Shown: positions 7,327 through 14,497 of the stretch, piece after piece
How positions within the stretch are numbered: position 1 is the stretch's first letter
Layout: every line of letters begins with the position of its first letter
Source: Verrucomicrobiota bacterium
GTDB taxonomy: Bacteria; Verrucomicrobiota; Verrucomicrobiia; Limisphaerales; PALSA-1396
Length of the DNA stretch: 54,661 bases
Assembly: GCA_016200005.1 (NCBI GenBank)
Contig: JACQFP010000018.1
Span: 1 to 54,661 of the forward strand
Direction: 5' to 3'
Made by a program: the position numbers and the translations under genes
Notes under the pieces: model-generated
Seen by the model: only the letters and a program-made list of their open reading frames with translations
What the model was told of the DNA's origin: nothing
Database searches by the model: none

Positions 7327-7709
7327 TCCGCCTTGTGGTTGATGGCCACCTCTCCCGGCATTTTGTGGCGGCGTGCGTTCGCCTTCAGCCGCAGTTTCCC
7401 GTTATCCACATCGCGGACTGGTTGGGCGGCAAGCACCGTATGTCCAAAGATCCCGTTCTGTTGCCGGTGTTGCGCGAGCACAACCTCATACTGGTCGGCT
7501 TTGATCGGCGCACCATGGCGATGCACGCGGGGGACTTGACCAAGGAAGGCGCGGGCCATGCCGGCGTGATCCTTTTTCGCCGCAGCGTGTCGCAGATGGA
7601 TTACGGAAAGCAATCCCGCCTGCTGGTCGAGTTCTGGAACGAAGCCCAGCATTGGGATTGGAACGATTTAATCATTTACCTGCCAAGGAGTACAGAAGCG
7701 TCAAAGTAG
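7323..7709 (+). CDS. DUF5615 / PIN-like toxin
   Basis: 128 residues starting from a GTG that overlaps the antitoxin stop. Features of the PIN-like DUF5615 nuclease family: N-terminal acidic strand LVVDGHLSRHF, second acidic patch near MSKDPVLLPVLREHNLILVGFDRRTMAMHA (the conserved D-x-x-T), and GVILFRRSVS. In the family the acidic residues bind a metal for RNA cleavage. The first motif here reads VDGHLS rather than the more common LDENL. It would be neutralised by the upstream protein. Cellular target unknown. Confidence 0.78.
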   Translation: MIRLVVDGHLSRHFVAACVRLQPQFPVIHIADWLGGKHRMSKDPVLLPVLREHNLILVGFDRRTMAMHAGDLTKEGAGHAGVILFRRSVSQMDYGKQSRLLVEFWNEAQHWDWNDLIIYLPRSTEASK

Positions 7710-7745
7710 CCGGTCACTGTTGGCATGTCCTCAACTCTATCAGGT

Positions 7746-9245
7746 CTAAGCGGCGAGTTTCAAGTGAGTGATGCGGAAGATCGCGCCGCACGGCTCGTTG
7801 GGCAGACATTCGATCTCCCAACCGTGCGCGAGCACGATTTGCTGGACGACCGCCAGTCCCAGCCCCGTGCCTTTCTCGTTGGTGGTGAAGTAAGGTTTGA
7901 AGATTTCGCTGCGCCGGTCGGGGGGAACGCCTGGACCGTTGTCGCGAATTTCAAGGAGCGCGTCCGAGGCATTGTTCTTGCGGGCGACGATCTCGATTTC
8001 TCCATTCGTGGCGACGGCCTGAATGGCGTTGAGCAGCAGATTGAACAGCGCCTGCCGGAGCAGTTGTTCATCCGCTTCGATAGTGAATTGATCCACCTTG
8101 ACCTCCAACGAAATGTTTTTCTCATCGAAGTCGTGATTCAAGGTGCGGACCAATTCGCCGACAACTGAACTGAGCGTGAGAACGGAGCGGCGGACTTCGC
8201 GCGGTCGCGAGTAATTGATGAACTCATTCAACTGGGCCGTGACGCGATCAGTCTCGTCGATAATCTCGCGCGACTTGTTCCGAATCTCCGGCGAGACGTC
8301 GTCCTGCTTGGAAATCATTTGCGCAAGTCCACGGACGATGTTGAGCGGGTTGCGGGTTTCGTGGGCGAGGCCGGCCGCGGCGAGATTCAGTTCCTTGAGG
8401 TGGAGGTTCAATTCGCTGGCGCGCACAAGGCGGATTTGAAGGTCGGAGGACTTGCCCAGGTTGCGCCAGGCCAGGCCCGAGCCGACGACGGAGACCGTGG
8501 CGAGGACGGCGATGATCGAGCGCAGCCAGAGGTCCTGATGGAGGGTGGCGCGGACGGATTGCGTGGACATCACGATGAGGAAGCTATGGACGCCTTGTTT
8601 CTGGAGGACGGACTTGTATTCGTCTTCGCTCATCCAGAACGGACGGCCGAAGCGAGGTCGCCCATCGCCCGGCCCGCGCGATCTGGACCGGCCCGCTGTC
8701 GGCGGCGAATTAGAACCGGAAACCGGGGTGACTTCGCCAAGCTCATTGGTCCGCATCTCCGGTGGTGGCCGCGGCGGTCGATTGGTGGGAAAGTCCTGCC
8801 GGGACAAAATGATTGGAGGATTAGTGCCCTCGAGTTCGCGGGTCAAGTTCGTACCCAAGACTACTGGGTTCATCAGCGTCACGGTCTGATCTTCCCACAA
8901 CTCAGCCGGCCGGACGACGGCTTTCTGTTGGACCTCGACGGGCGCGCCGGCGGAGGCAACCTTCTCGCCCGCCTCGTTGAGCAGCGCAACGCCATTCAAT
9001 TCGCCGGGCCGGATCAATTCGGCGAGCGCGGATTCCAATCGCTCCTTGGAGATCACCCCGCCGAAGCGACGTTGGGAGCCTAGCACTATCTCAAGGGTCT
9101 TGGAGGTGTACATCGCGCTGTATCTCAACTTATCGCGTGCTGCCCTTTGCACGCGCGAGTGCTCGGCGACCTGCCAGCCCAGTACGAGAATCCAGGCGGC
9201 CAGCAACAATCCGTAAACCAGAAAACTTCGGCGGGTGATTTCCAT
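7746..9245 (-). CDS. Membrane-bound sensor histidine kinase (NtrB/ZraS/PilS-like)
   Basis: 499 residues. First transmembrane helix at about 7-27, periplasmic sensor region of about 210 residues with a Pro/Arg-rich low-complexity stretch (150-200), second transmembrane helix near 240-260. HisKA: LAAAGLAHETRNPLNIVRGLAQ with His295 as phosphorylation site. HATPase: N-box LRQALFNLLLNAIQA, G1 EIRDNGPGVPP, G2 KGTGLGLAVV. It starts 27 bases downstream of the secretin-barrel gene, in line with the T2SS operon, so it is probably co-transcribed with it. The cognate sigma-54 regulator lies beyond the inserted toxin-antitoxin genes. The signal sensed is unknown. Confidence 0.92.
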   Translation of the reverse strand: MEITRRSFLVYGLLLAAWILVLGWQVAEHSRVQRAARDKLRYSAMYTSKTLEIVLGSQRRFGGVISKERLESALAELIRPGELNGVALLNEAGEKVASAGAPVEVQQKAVVRPAELWEDQTVTLMNPVVLGTNLTRELEGTNPPIILSRQDFPTNRPPRPPPEMRTNELGEVTPVSGSNSPPTAGRSRSRGPGDGRPRFGRPFWMSEDEYKSVLQKQGVHSFLIVMSTQSVRATLHQDLWLRSIIAVLATVSVVGSGLAWRNLGKSSDLQIRLVRASELNLHLKELNLAAAGLAHETRNPLNIVRGLAQMISKQDDVSPEIRNKSREIIDETDRVTAQLNEFINYSRPREVRRSVLTLSSVVGELVRTLNHDFDEKNISLEVKVDQFTIEADEQLLRQALFNLLLNAIQAVATNGEIEIVARKNNASDALLEIRDNGPGVPPDRRSEIFKPYFTTNEKGTGLGLAVVQQIVLAHGWEIECLPNEPCGAIFRITHLKLAA

Positions 9246-9272
9246 GCTTGGGCGGCTTGGCGAATTCTCAGA

Positions 9273-10457
9273 TTATTTGGAATCGTCTTTGTCGGGCTTC
9301 TTCTCCGGCACCTTGTCGAGAAACCGATCCAGTTCCTGCTCGGAATACGATTTCGGCGTTAACATGTGGTTCTTTTCCTTGTCAGACAAGGCAGCCAGTT
9401 GGGACGGCGCCTGAATGACGTGCGGCGTCAAAAAAATGAGTAACTCGGTCTTTGACCCACTCCTGGTTTTTCGCTTGAACAGATTTCCCAGCCACGGAAT
9501 GTCGCCGAGAAAAGGAATCTTGCTCTCGCCGGAGGATTTTGATTTTTGCATCAGGCCGCCGATGACGACGGTCTGGCCGTCGGGGGTCAGCACGACTGTA
9601 TCCGCGGAGCGCGTGTCGATCACCGGGGCATTGACGCCCGTGGTAATCGGAATGGTAAGACTCGGATCGATTGACGAAGTAGAGGGCTGGACAATCATCT
9701 GCACCATGCCATCGCTGGTGATGTAAGGTGTCACTTTCAAAATGATCCCCACGTCCGTGTAAGTAACAGAGTTGACCTGATTGCCAAACGTGGTGAAATT
9801 GACGGCGCTAATCAAGGGGACCCGTTGGCCCACGAGAATGGTCGCCGGCTGATTGTTCCGGGCCAGCACCGACGGACGCGATAACAACTCCGCTTTGCCG
9901 GCCGTGGCAATAGCGCGCAACGTTGCTTGAAAGTCGGTGCCGAGGATTTGGTAGAGTCCCGCGCCGGGGGGCACCGGCGCAAAATTTCCAATTTGCTGAC
10001 CGAACGCGTTCAAGTTGGTTGTTGGAAAGGCGGTGCCCAGCGGCGAAGCGCCGAACCCATTAGCGGCTACGACGTTGAGCGGATTGTTCGTGCTGCCCAC
10101 CTGCTTCCCAAATGCGCCTTCAATCCCGATGTCCAATGAGTCGTTATGTGTGACTTCCATGAACACGACCTTGATGAGCACCTGCGGCTGGGGACGGTCA
10201 AGGTTGGTGACGACCTCCGAGATGTAGCGGGTGGTGTCCTCGTCGGCGATGATGGTGATGTTGTGTGTGTCCGGATCGTAGGAGATGGTGGCATTGCCCA
10301 CGGCGCCGCTGGGGTTGTATTGTTGTTGGATGGAGCTGGTGCTGGTGGCGGGGCGGCCGCCGAAGCCTTGCTGCGCCTGAAGTTCCGCCGCCGAGCACAA
10401 ACAGAATCCGAGAAGTAGCGCCGAGTATTGTTTCGACGTCAAAAGTTGAGTGTTCAT
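9273..10457 (-). CDS. gspD: Secretin barrel protein (C-terminal half of GspD/PulD)
   Basis: 394 residues with its own signal peptide (LLGFCLCSAAELQAQ). After a short N3-like domain (ISYDPDTHNITIIADEDTTRYISEVVTNLDRPQPQVLIKVVFMEVT) comes the full secretin domain: LSRPSVLARNNQPATILVGQRVPL, TDVGIILKVTPYI, VVIGGLMQKSKSSGESKIPFLGDIPWLGNLFKRK and KTELLIFLTPHVI, all hallmark motifs of the outer-membrane pore. The N0-N1-N2 domains normally found in the same polypeptide are in the separate preceding gene, 21 bases upstream. The charged tail KVPEKKPDKDDSK could be a pilotin-binding segment (inference). Confidence 0.9.
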   Translation of the reverse strand: MNTQLLTSKQYSALLLGFCLCSAAELQAQQGFGGRPATSTSSIQQQYNPSGAVGNATISYDPDTHNITIIADEDTTRYISEVVTNLDRPQPQVLIKVVFMEVTHNDSLDIGIEGAFGKQVGSTNNPLNVVAANGFGASPLGTAFPTTNLNAFGQQIGNFAPVPPGAGLYQILGTDFQATLRAIATAGKAELLSRPSVLARNNQPATILVGQRVPLISAVNFTTFGNQVNSVTYTDVGIILKVTPYITSDGMVQMIVQPSTSSIDPSLTIPITTGVNAPVIDTRSADTVVLTPDGQTVVIGGLMQKSKSSGESKIPFLGDIPWLGNLFKRKTRSGSKTELLIFLTPHVIQAPSQLAALSDKEKNHMLTPKSYSEQELDRFLDKVPEKKPDKDDSK

Positions 10458-10478
10458 GGTTGCCTTTTCGTTGGGGGT

Positions 10479-11777
10479 TTATCTGCCGCGCGTGTTATTG
10501 AATCCGGAGGTGCCGATCCCGGTGCCAGTGGCCGTGTTGTTTTGATTCTGCTGAATGCGAGTCTGGAAGGGACTGGTCTGGGTCGAGGAATTGCGATTGC
10601 GCGTCGTGGTGCTCTGGAACATGTCCTGCAAGACCTGCTGCACCTGTTGCGGATCGGCGTTGTCGAGATGGATGACGCTCACCTTCGACACCTTTGGAGA
10701 TTCGTGATCGAGTTGCTCAACCATCGTCTCGATCTGCCCCATCAAGTCTCTGGCGGCGGTGACCACGACGGATGACGTGCGCGCATCCGCTACTGCCACG
10801 ACGCGCTGCCGCTTCTTAAGCCGATCCGCCTGACCACCGGCACCCGCACCACCGCTGGCAGCCGCAATTCGCGCCAAGAATGCCCCGGGGCCACCGCCGC
10901 CAGGGCCGCCACCGCCCCGGCCTCCACCACCGCCGCCGAATCGGAATGGGCTTTGTGCGCCGCCAGTATTGCCTTGATCAGAAAACAGCCCGGTCAGGAG
11001 ATTGGCCATTTCCGTCGGGTCATGGTGTTTCAACGGAAAAACGCGCACCTGGGTCTCGTCCTCCGCGCTGGAGTCAATCGCTTTGATCACTTCCGCCACG
11101 CGGTGAATGTTCGCGCGCGTGTCGGTGATCACAATGGAATTACCGGACTCGTTGGCCGTCATCGTCGTCAGCGTGGAGACCAAAGGCTGCAGGTCTTTGA
11201 TCAATTGCGCGGCTTCGACATAGCGAACGGGGATGATCTGCGTGACGATCTCATCCGTCCTGGGAATGGTCTCCGGATCGCCGCCGCTCACCACGGGAAT
11301 GCCTTTCGTCTTCGCCTCGTCCTTGTTCACGATGGTGAGCGTCCGGTCGTTGCGAATGGCCGCGTAGCCGTTCTTGTTCAGGACCGAATTGAGCACGTTG
11401 ACCGCCTCGTCCTTGCTCAATGGTTGATTGCTCCAGACATCCACTTTTCCTTTCACTTGCGTGTCCAGCACGATGATGAAACCGGCCGCTTCGCTCAGAT
11501 AGTTCAAGACCGTCTCCAACGGCGCGCCGCGGAAGTTCAGCCTTAACCCGCCCTCTGCATTGGTGTCGTTCGACGGAGCAGTGGCCGCGGGCGCAGGTTC
11601 TGCCGTTTGTGTCGGCGGGGAAGTTGGCAGCGCGGGATTGGCCGCGTCTGGCACAGCAGTTGCCGCTGGCGCGGCGGATTTGTCTTTGGCGGTTGCGTCG
11701 GTCGCAGGTTCTGCCGCCATGATGGAGATGCCTGTGGAAAGACCCGCAAGCAAGATGAGTAATTGAATAGTTTTCAT
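10479..11777 (-). CDS. Secretin N-domain protein (N0-N1-N2 of GspD)
   Basis: 432 residues: signal peptide (LLILLAGLSTGISIMAA), Ala/Pro-rich linker (25-75), N0 domain (LRLNFRGAPLETVLNYLSEAAGFIIVLD, then VDVWSNQPLSKDEAVNVLNSVL), then N1 and N2 secretin_N repeats (IIPVRYVEAAQLIKDLQPLV, SIVITDTRANIHRVAEVI, VFPLKHHDPTEMANLLTGLF, VAVADARTSSVVVTAARDLMGQIETMVEQLD). A Gly-rich insert of roughly 60 residues (about 285-340) interrupts N2. It ends with a Gln/Asn/Thr-rich tail, with no barrel domain. The barrel is the next gene. Together they equal one GspD, so the periplasmic ring and the pore appear to be separate secreted subunits. Confidence 0.85.
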   Translation of the reverse strand: MKTIQLLILLAGLSTGISIMAAEPATDATAKDKSAAPAATAVPDAANPALPTSPPTQTAEPAPAATAPSNDTNAEGGLRLNFRGAPLETVLNYLSEAAGFIIVLDTQVKGKVDVWSNQPLSKDEAVNVLNSVLNKNGYAAIRNDRTLTIVNKDEAKTKGIPVVSGGDPETIPRTDEIVTQIIPVRYVEAAQLIKDLQPLVSTLTTMTANESGNSIVITDTRANIHRVAEVIKAIDSSAEDETQVRVFPLKHHDPTEMANLLTGLFSDQGNTGGAQSPFRFGGGGGGRGGGGPGGGGPGAFLARIAAASGGAGAGGQADRLKKRQRVVAVADARTSSVVVTAARDLMGQIETMVEQLDHESPKVSKVSVIHLDNADPQQVQQVLQDMFQSTTTRNRNSSTQTSPFQTRIQQNQNNTATGTGIGTSGFNNTRGR

Positions 11778-12511
11778 CGATTTAACTCCTGTTCGCGTCG
11801 CTGCCTCAATTTGGTTAGTATGTCGTCTTCACTGCCACCCGATGCGGTTTGAGGTTCTGCATTGGTGACAATGGTTTCGGATTGTCCATCAATTACTACT
11901 ATCGTTGGTTCCGCGGCGGTGGCAACCGCAGGCTGCCCTGCGCCGGCGGTGGCGGTTGGTAAAGCTGGACGCGCGACGTTTGTCTGGCTTGGAGCGGCTG
12001 CAGGTGTCTCAGTGCGGGCGCTGAGCAGCCACCCGCCTTCTTCCTCGCGGCGCATCTGCATGCCTACGGGCAGGTCGATCTCATTCGTCCCGGATGCGAG
12101 CCTGACGTGATTCGGCGTAATGTCCTCAACCTTGTAACCCGCGATGGTGTCGGCTCGTTTGAGGACCTTCCGGTATTCGGAGCTGGTGCCGTCGAAAAAA
12201 GCGAACAGACCTTTTTCATAACTCATGGTGCCGACCAGCGCGAAGGACTCCGCCCGGACTTCCGGTCGCGTTTCTCTCCTGACAATTCCCGGCGATCGTG
12301 AAGTGCGGTTCGGATTAAAAATATTCCGGTCAGTGATGAGCTTGAAAGATTCGTAGTTCAATCGCGCGGGCGCGTTCGTTTGCTGGGCGGTGGCGAGCGG
12401 ACCAGCAACCAGCAGGAGCGCGAGGAGCCACGCACGCTGGAGTTCACGCTTTAGCGTGCTTCCGAACAAGCTGAAGCTTGGACTCCAACCAAGTTTTCGC
12501 GTCACGTTCAT
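11774..12511 (-). CDS. GspC/PilP-like periplasmic T2SS protein
   Basis: 245 residues. The N-terminus carries a repeat-encoded segment (WSPSFSLFGSTLKREL, from the palindrome at 12438-12487) before a hydrophobic stretch (AWLLALLLVAGPLATAQQ). The core resembles the homology region of GspC/PilP: RNIFNPNR, SFALVGTMSYEKGLFAFFDGTSSEYRKVLKRADTIAGYKVEDITPNHVRLASGTNEIDLPVG. Such proteins link the inner-membrane platform to the secretin. The C-terminal third is Ala/Thr-rich and ends in a charged helix. It overlaps both neighbours by 4 bases and precedes the secretin genes, as expected for this role. Confidence 0.75.
   Translation of the reverse strand: MNVTRKLGWSPSFSLFGSTLKRELQRAWLLALLLVAGPLATAQQTNAPARLNYESFKLITDRNIFNPNRTSRSPGIVRRETRPEVRAESFALVGTMSYEKGLFAFFDGTSSEYRKVLKRADTIAGYKVEDITPNHVRLASGTNEIDLPVGMQMRREEEGGWLLSARTETPAAAPSQTNVARPALPTATAGAGQPAVATAAEPTIVVIDGQSETIVTNAEPQTASGGSEDDILTKLRQRREQELNR
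12438..12487. repeat. Palindromic repeat A, copy 1, inside a coding region
   Basis: 50-bp element: outer arms TGGAGT / ACTCCA enclosing two perfect small hairpins, CACGCTTTAGCGTG (12445-12458) and CAAGCTGAAGCTTG (12467-12480). It lies within codons 9-25 of the GspC-like gene and is translated. A second copy, about 88% identical by eye (6 differences in 50), sits at 15920-15969 in gspK in the same orientation and reading frame. Confidence 0.85.
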
Positions 12512-13050
12512 TGTTTTTGTTCCGGCGGGTTGAGGACCAGTCCGCTGATTTGGAGGCCTAGTGAGATCTGTTGACCGTCTTTGTCGCGCGCGGTGATTTC
12601 CACCGAGTCCAGCTTCAAGGCCATGGCATCCTTTTCGATGTCGTAAAGAAAGCGGCTCACTGTCGCGAGATTGCCGGACGCTTCCACGCGACAGTCGAGC
12701 GTCATGAAGTCATCGGCGTTGCGTTTCCACTGCGGCGAGATGGAAGTGACGCTGACACGGCTCTCCTGCGCCCAGGTGTCGAAGGCCTTGAGGACCTGTT
12801 GCTCGGCCAAGGAAGTGTTGTTCGGGAGCGTGTTGGTCCGCATCTGTTCCCAACGGCTGTGGAGACTGACGTCACGATTAAGGATTAATTTCCTTCCTTC
12901 CTCCACCTGTTTGCGCAGGGTCACAATCTGTTCGGCGCGCGCCTTCCAAAGGCGCGTCAGCGGCGCCCGGATCACTTTGTCGCCTGCGAAAAGCGCGACG
13001 GCGGCAATCGCAACGAGGGCGAGCATTTGCTCGCGGTTCTTAATTTGCAT
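12508..13050 (-). CDS. GspM/PilO-like T2SS inner-membrane protein
   Basis: 180 residues from the ATG at 13050; an upstream extension of the frame overlaps the previous gene's coding sequence and does not look like protein. Short cytoplasmic start (MQIKNREQ), one transmembrane helix at about 9-25 (LALVAIAAVALFAGDKV), a periplasmic coiled coil (about 30-60, LWKARAEQIVTLRKQVEEGRKL) and a ferredoxin-like domain ending ALKLDSVEITARDKDGQQISLGLQISGLVL. This is the GspM/PilO architecture. It starts inside the end of the GspL-like gene (11-base overlap) and overlaps the GspC-like gene by 4 bases. Confidence 0.8.
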   Translation of the reverse strand: MQIKNREQMLALVAIAAVALFAGDKVIRAPLTRLWKARAEQIVTLRKQVEEGRKLILNRDVSLHSRWEQMRTNTLPNNTSLAEQQVLKAFDTWAQESRVSVTSISPQWKRNADDFMTLDCRVEASGNLATVSRFLYDIEKDAMALKLDSVEITARDKDGQQISLGLQISGLVLNPPEQKQ

Positions 13051-14497
13051 GGCGTCCTCCCTCGACCCAGTGGAAATCGAAAGTGAATTGCACCGGCGCC
13101 CGGCCCTGGATCCGGTCCACCTTGAGATCGGCAACTTCGCCTGTGGCGCGTAGGTGTTCCAGCGTTTTGAGCAGCGCCTGGTTGTTGCCCGCAACGCCCG
13201 AGCAGGTGACGGTATTCGGGTCGCGGATTTCCACCGTCTTGGCAGACACGACGCCGTCTTCGGGAAACGCGGACGTGAGTTGTCTCAGAATCGTCATGCT
13301 GCGCAGCGACTCATCGAACCACGGACGGAACTTGTGGATTTGTTGTTGGATGGACTCCAGTTCGTGTACCTTGGCCTGCATCCTGGACCATTGCGACCGC
13401 AACCGCCAGAGTTGCACCTGTTGGAACGAAAACAAGCTCGCGATGATAAACAACACCGCGGCCGCCACCGCACCCACGGTGCGAAGTTTCCCGGAGGAAT
13501 AACGCGCGGTGACCTGCTGCCAGGCTGTGACCCTGGGCGGCAAAAATTCGAAGGGCGTCTTCCGACCGGCCAACCGCGCCGCGGCCAGACTGAACGCGGG
13601 TGAGACGGTTGCGTCCGGCGGCAGTTGAACGCCGAACTCGCGCGCGGCATAACTGGAAACCACCGCCACCTCCAGATCCATCGCCTCCAATCGCAGTTCA
13701 ATTTCGTCGGCCAGTTGCTGGGCCAGGTCGCGCGGGCCAAAGATGCGCACGCGGCGCACGGTGTCGCGCATTTCCGCCGGCAACTGTCCCAAGGTGATCC
13801 GCGCCTCGCGCGCAACGAGGTCCGCGTACAGGCGGCGTTGGCCGCCTTCGATTTCGAGAGCGCCTTCGAGTGCCCGCAGCGCCGCCACACCACCGCCACA
13901 GGTTACCTGCAAACCGACGTGGCTCTCACCGATCACGAGCGCCAAGATGCCGTTCGAGGCTTCAACTTCCGCCGGTTGCAAAGCTGTGAGGCCAAGGGAA
14001 AAGCTCACCGGCTTCAACTGCGCCGCCCGCAGTACCCGCTCGAGCAACGCGACGTGGTTTCGTGGGATTCCCACCAACGTTGCGTGTCGTTCGCCCGAAG
14101 CCGATTGGCAGTGCGAGGTGGCGAGTAGCAACGTCGCGACATCGCACGGAAATCCGCGTTCCGCTTCGATCTGCAAAAAGCTGGCGATGTCCGCTTCCGG
14201 CAATTCCGGCAGTTTGGTGTGCGCCGTGAGCGCCCACTTCAATGGCAGGCCCACAATACAATGGCGTTCGCGCACCTCTGCCGCGTCGAGGTGATTGCGA
14301 ATTTCGCGCCCGACCAGTTCCGGCTCGTTGGTCAGTGGATCGAGTGAGAGCGTCGTCGAAAACGACTGCTGCAGTTGCAATGAACCGTTGGTCCGGCGCA
14401 GCACAACGCCATCGAGCCGGCTGCCGTCGAGCCCAAGTCCCAACAGGCCGGAAGGATTCGGGCGTTTCAGCAAATTGAATTTAGTCAGATCAATCAT
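13040..14497 (-). CDS. gspL: GspL-like protein (PilM-PilN fusion)
   Basis: 485 residues. The N-terminal 330 form an actin-like PilM/GspL cytoplasmic domain: LLGLGLDGSRLDGVVLRR, CIVGLPLKWALTAHTKLPELPEADIASFLQIEAERGFP, LVGIPRNHVALLERVLRAAQLKPVS. One transmembrane helix follows at about 345-365 (VGAVAAAVLFIIASLFSFQQ), then a periplasmic PilN-like coiled coil and alpha/beta domain (LRSQWSRMQAKVHELESIQQQIHKFRPWFDE). It would recruit the GspE ATPase to the inner-membrane platform. The order L-M-C-D after the pseudopilins mirrors pilM-N-O-P-Q. ATGA overlap with gspK. Confidence 0.85.
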   Translation of the reverse strand: MIDLTKFNLLKRPNPSGLLGLGLDGSRLDGVVLRRTNGSLQLQQSFSTTLSLDPLTNEPELVGREIRNHLDAAEVRERHCIVGLPLKWALTAHTKLPELPEADIASFLQIEAERGFPCDVATLLLATSHCQSASGERHATLVGIPRNHVALLERVLRAAQLKPVSFSLGLTALQPAEVEASNGILALVIGESHVGLQVTCGGGVAALRALEGALEIEGGQRRLYADLVAREARITLGQLPAEMRDTVRRVRIFGPRDLAQQLADEIELRLEAMDLEVAVVSSYAAREFGVQLPPDATVSPAFSLAAARLAGRKTPFEFLPPRVTAWQQVTARYSSGKLRTVGAVAAAVLFIIASLFSFQQVQLWRLRSQWSRMQAKVHELESIQQQIHKFRPWFDESLRSMTILRQLTSAFPEDGVVSAKTVEIRDPNTVTCSGVAGNNQALLKTLEHLRATGEVADLKVDRIQGRAPVQFTFDFHWVEGGRHAN

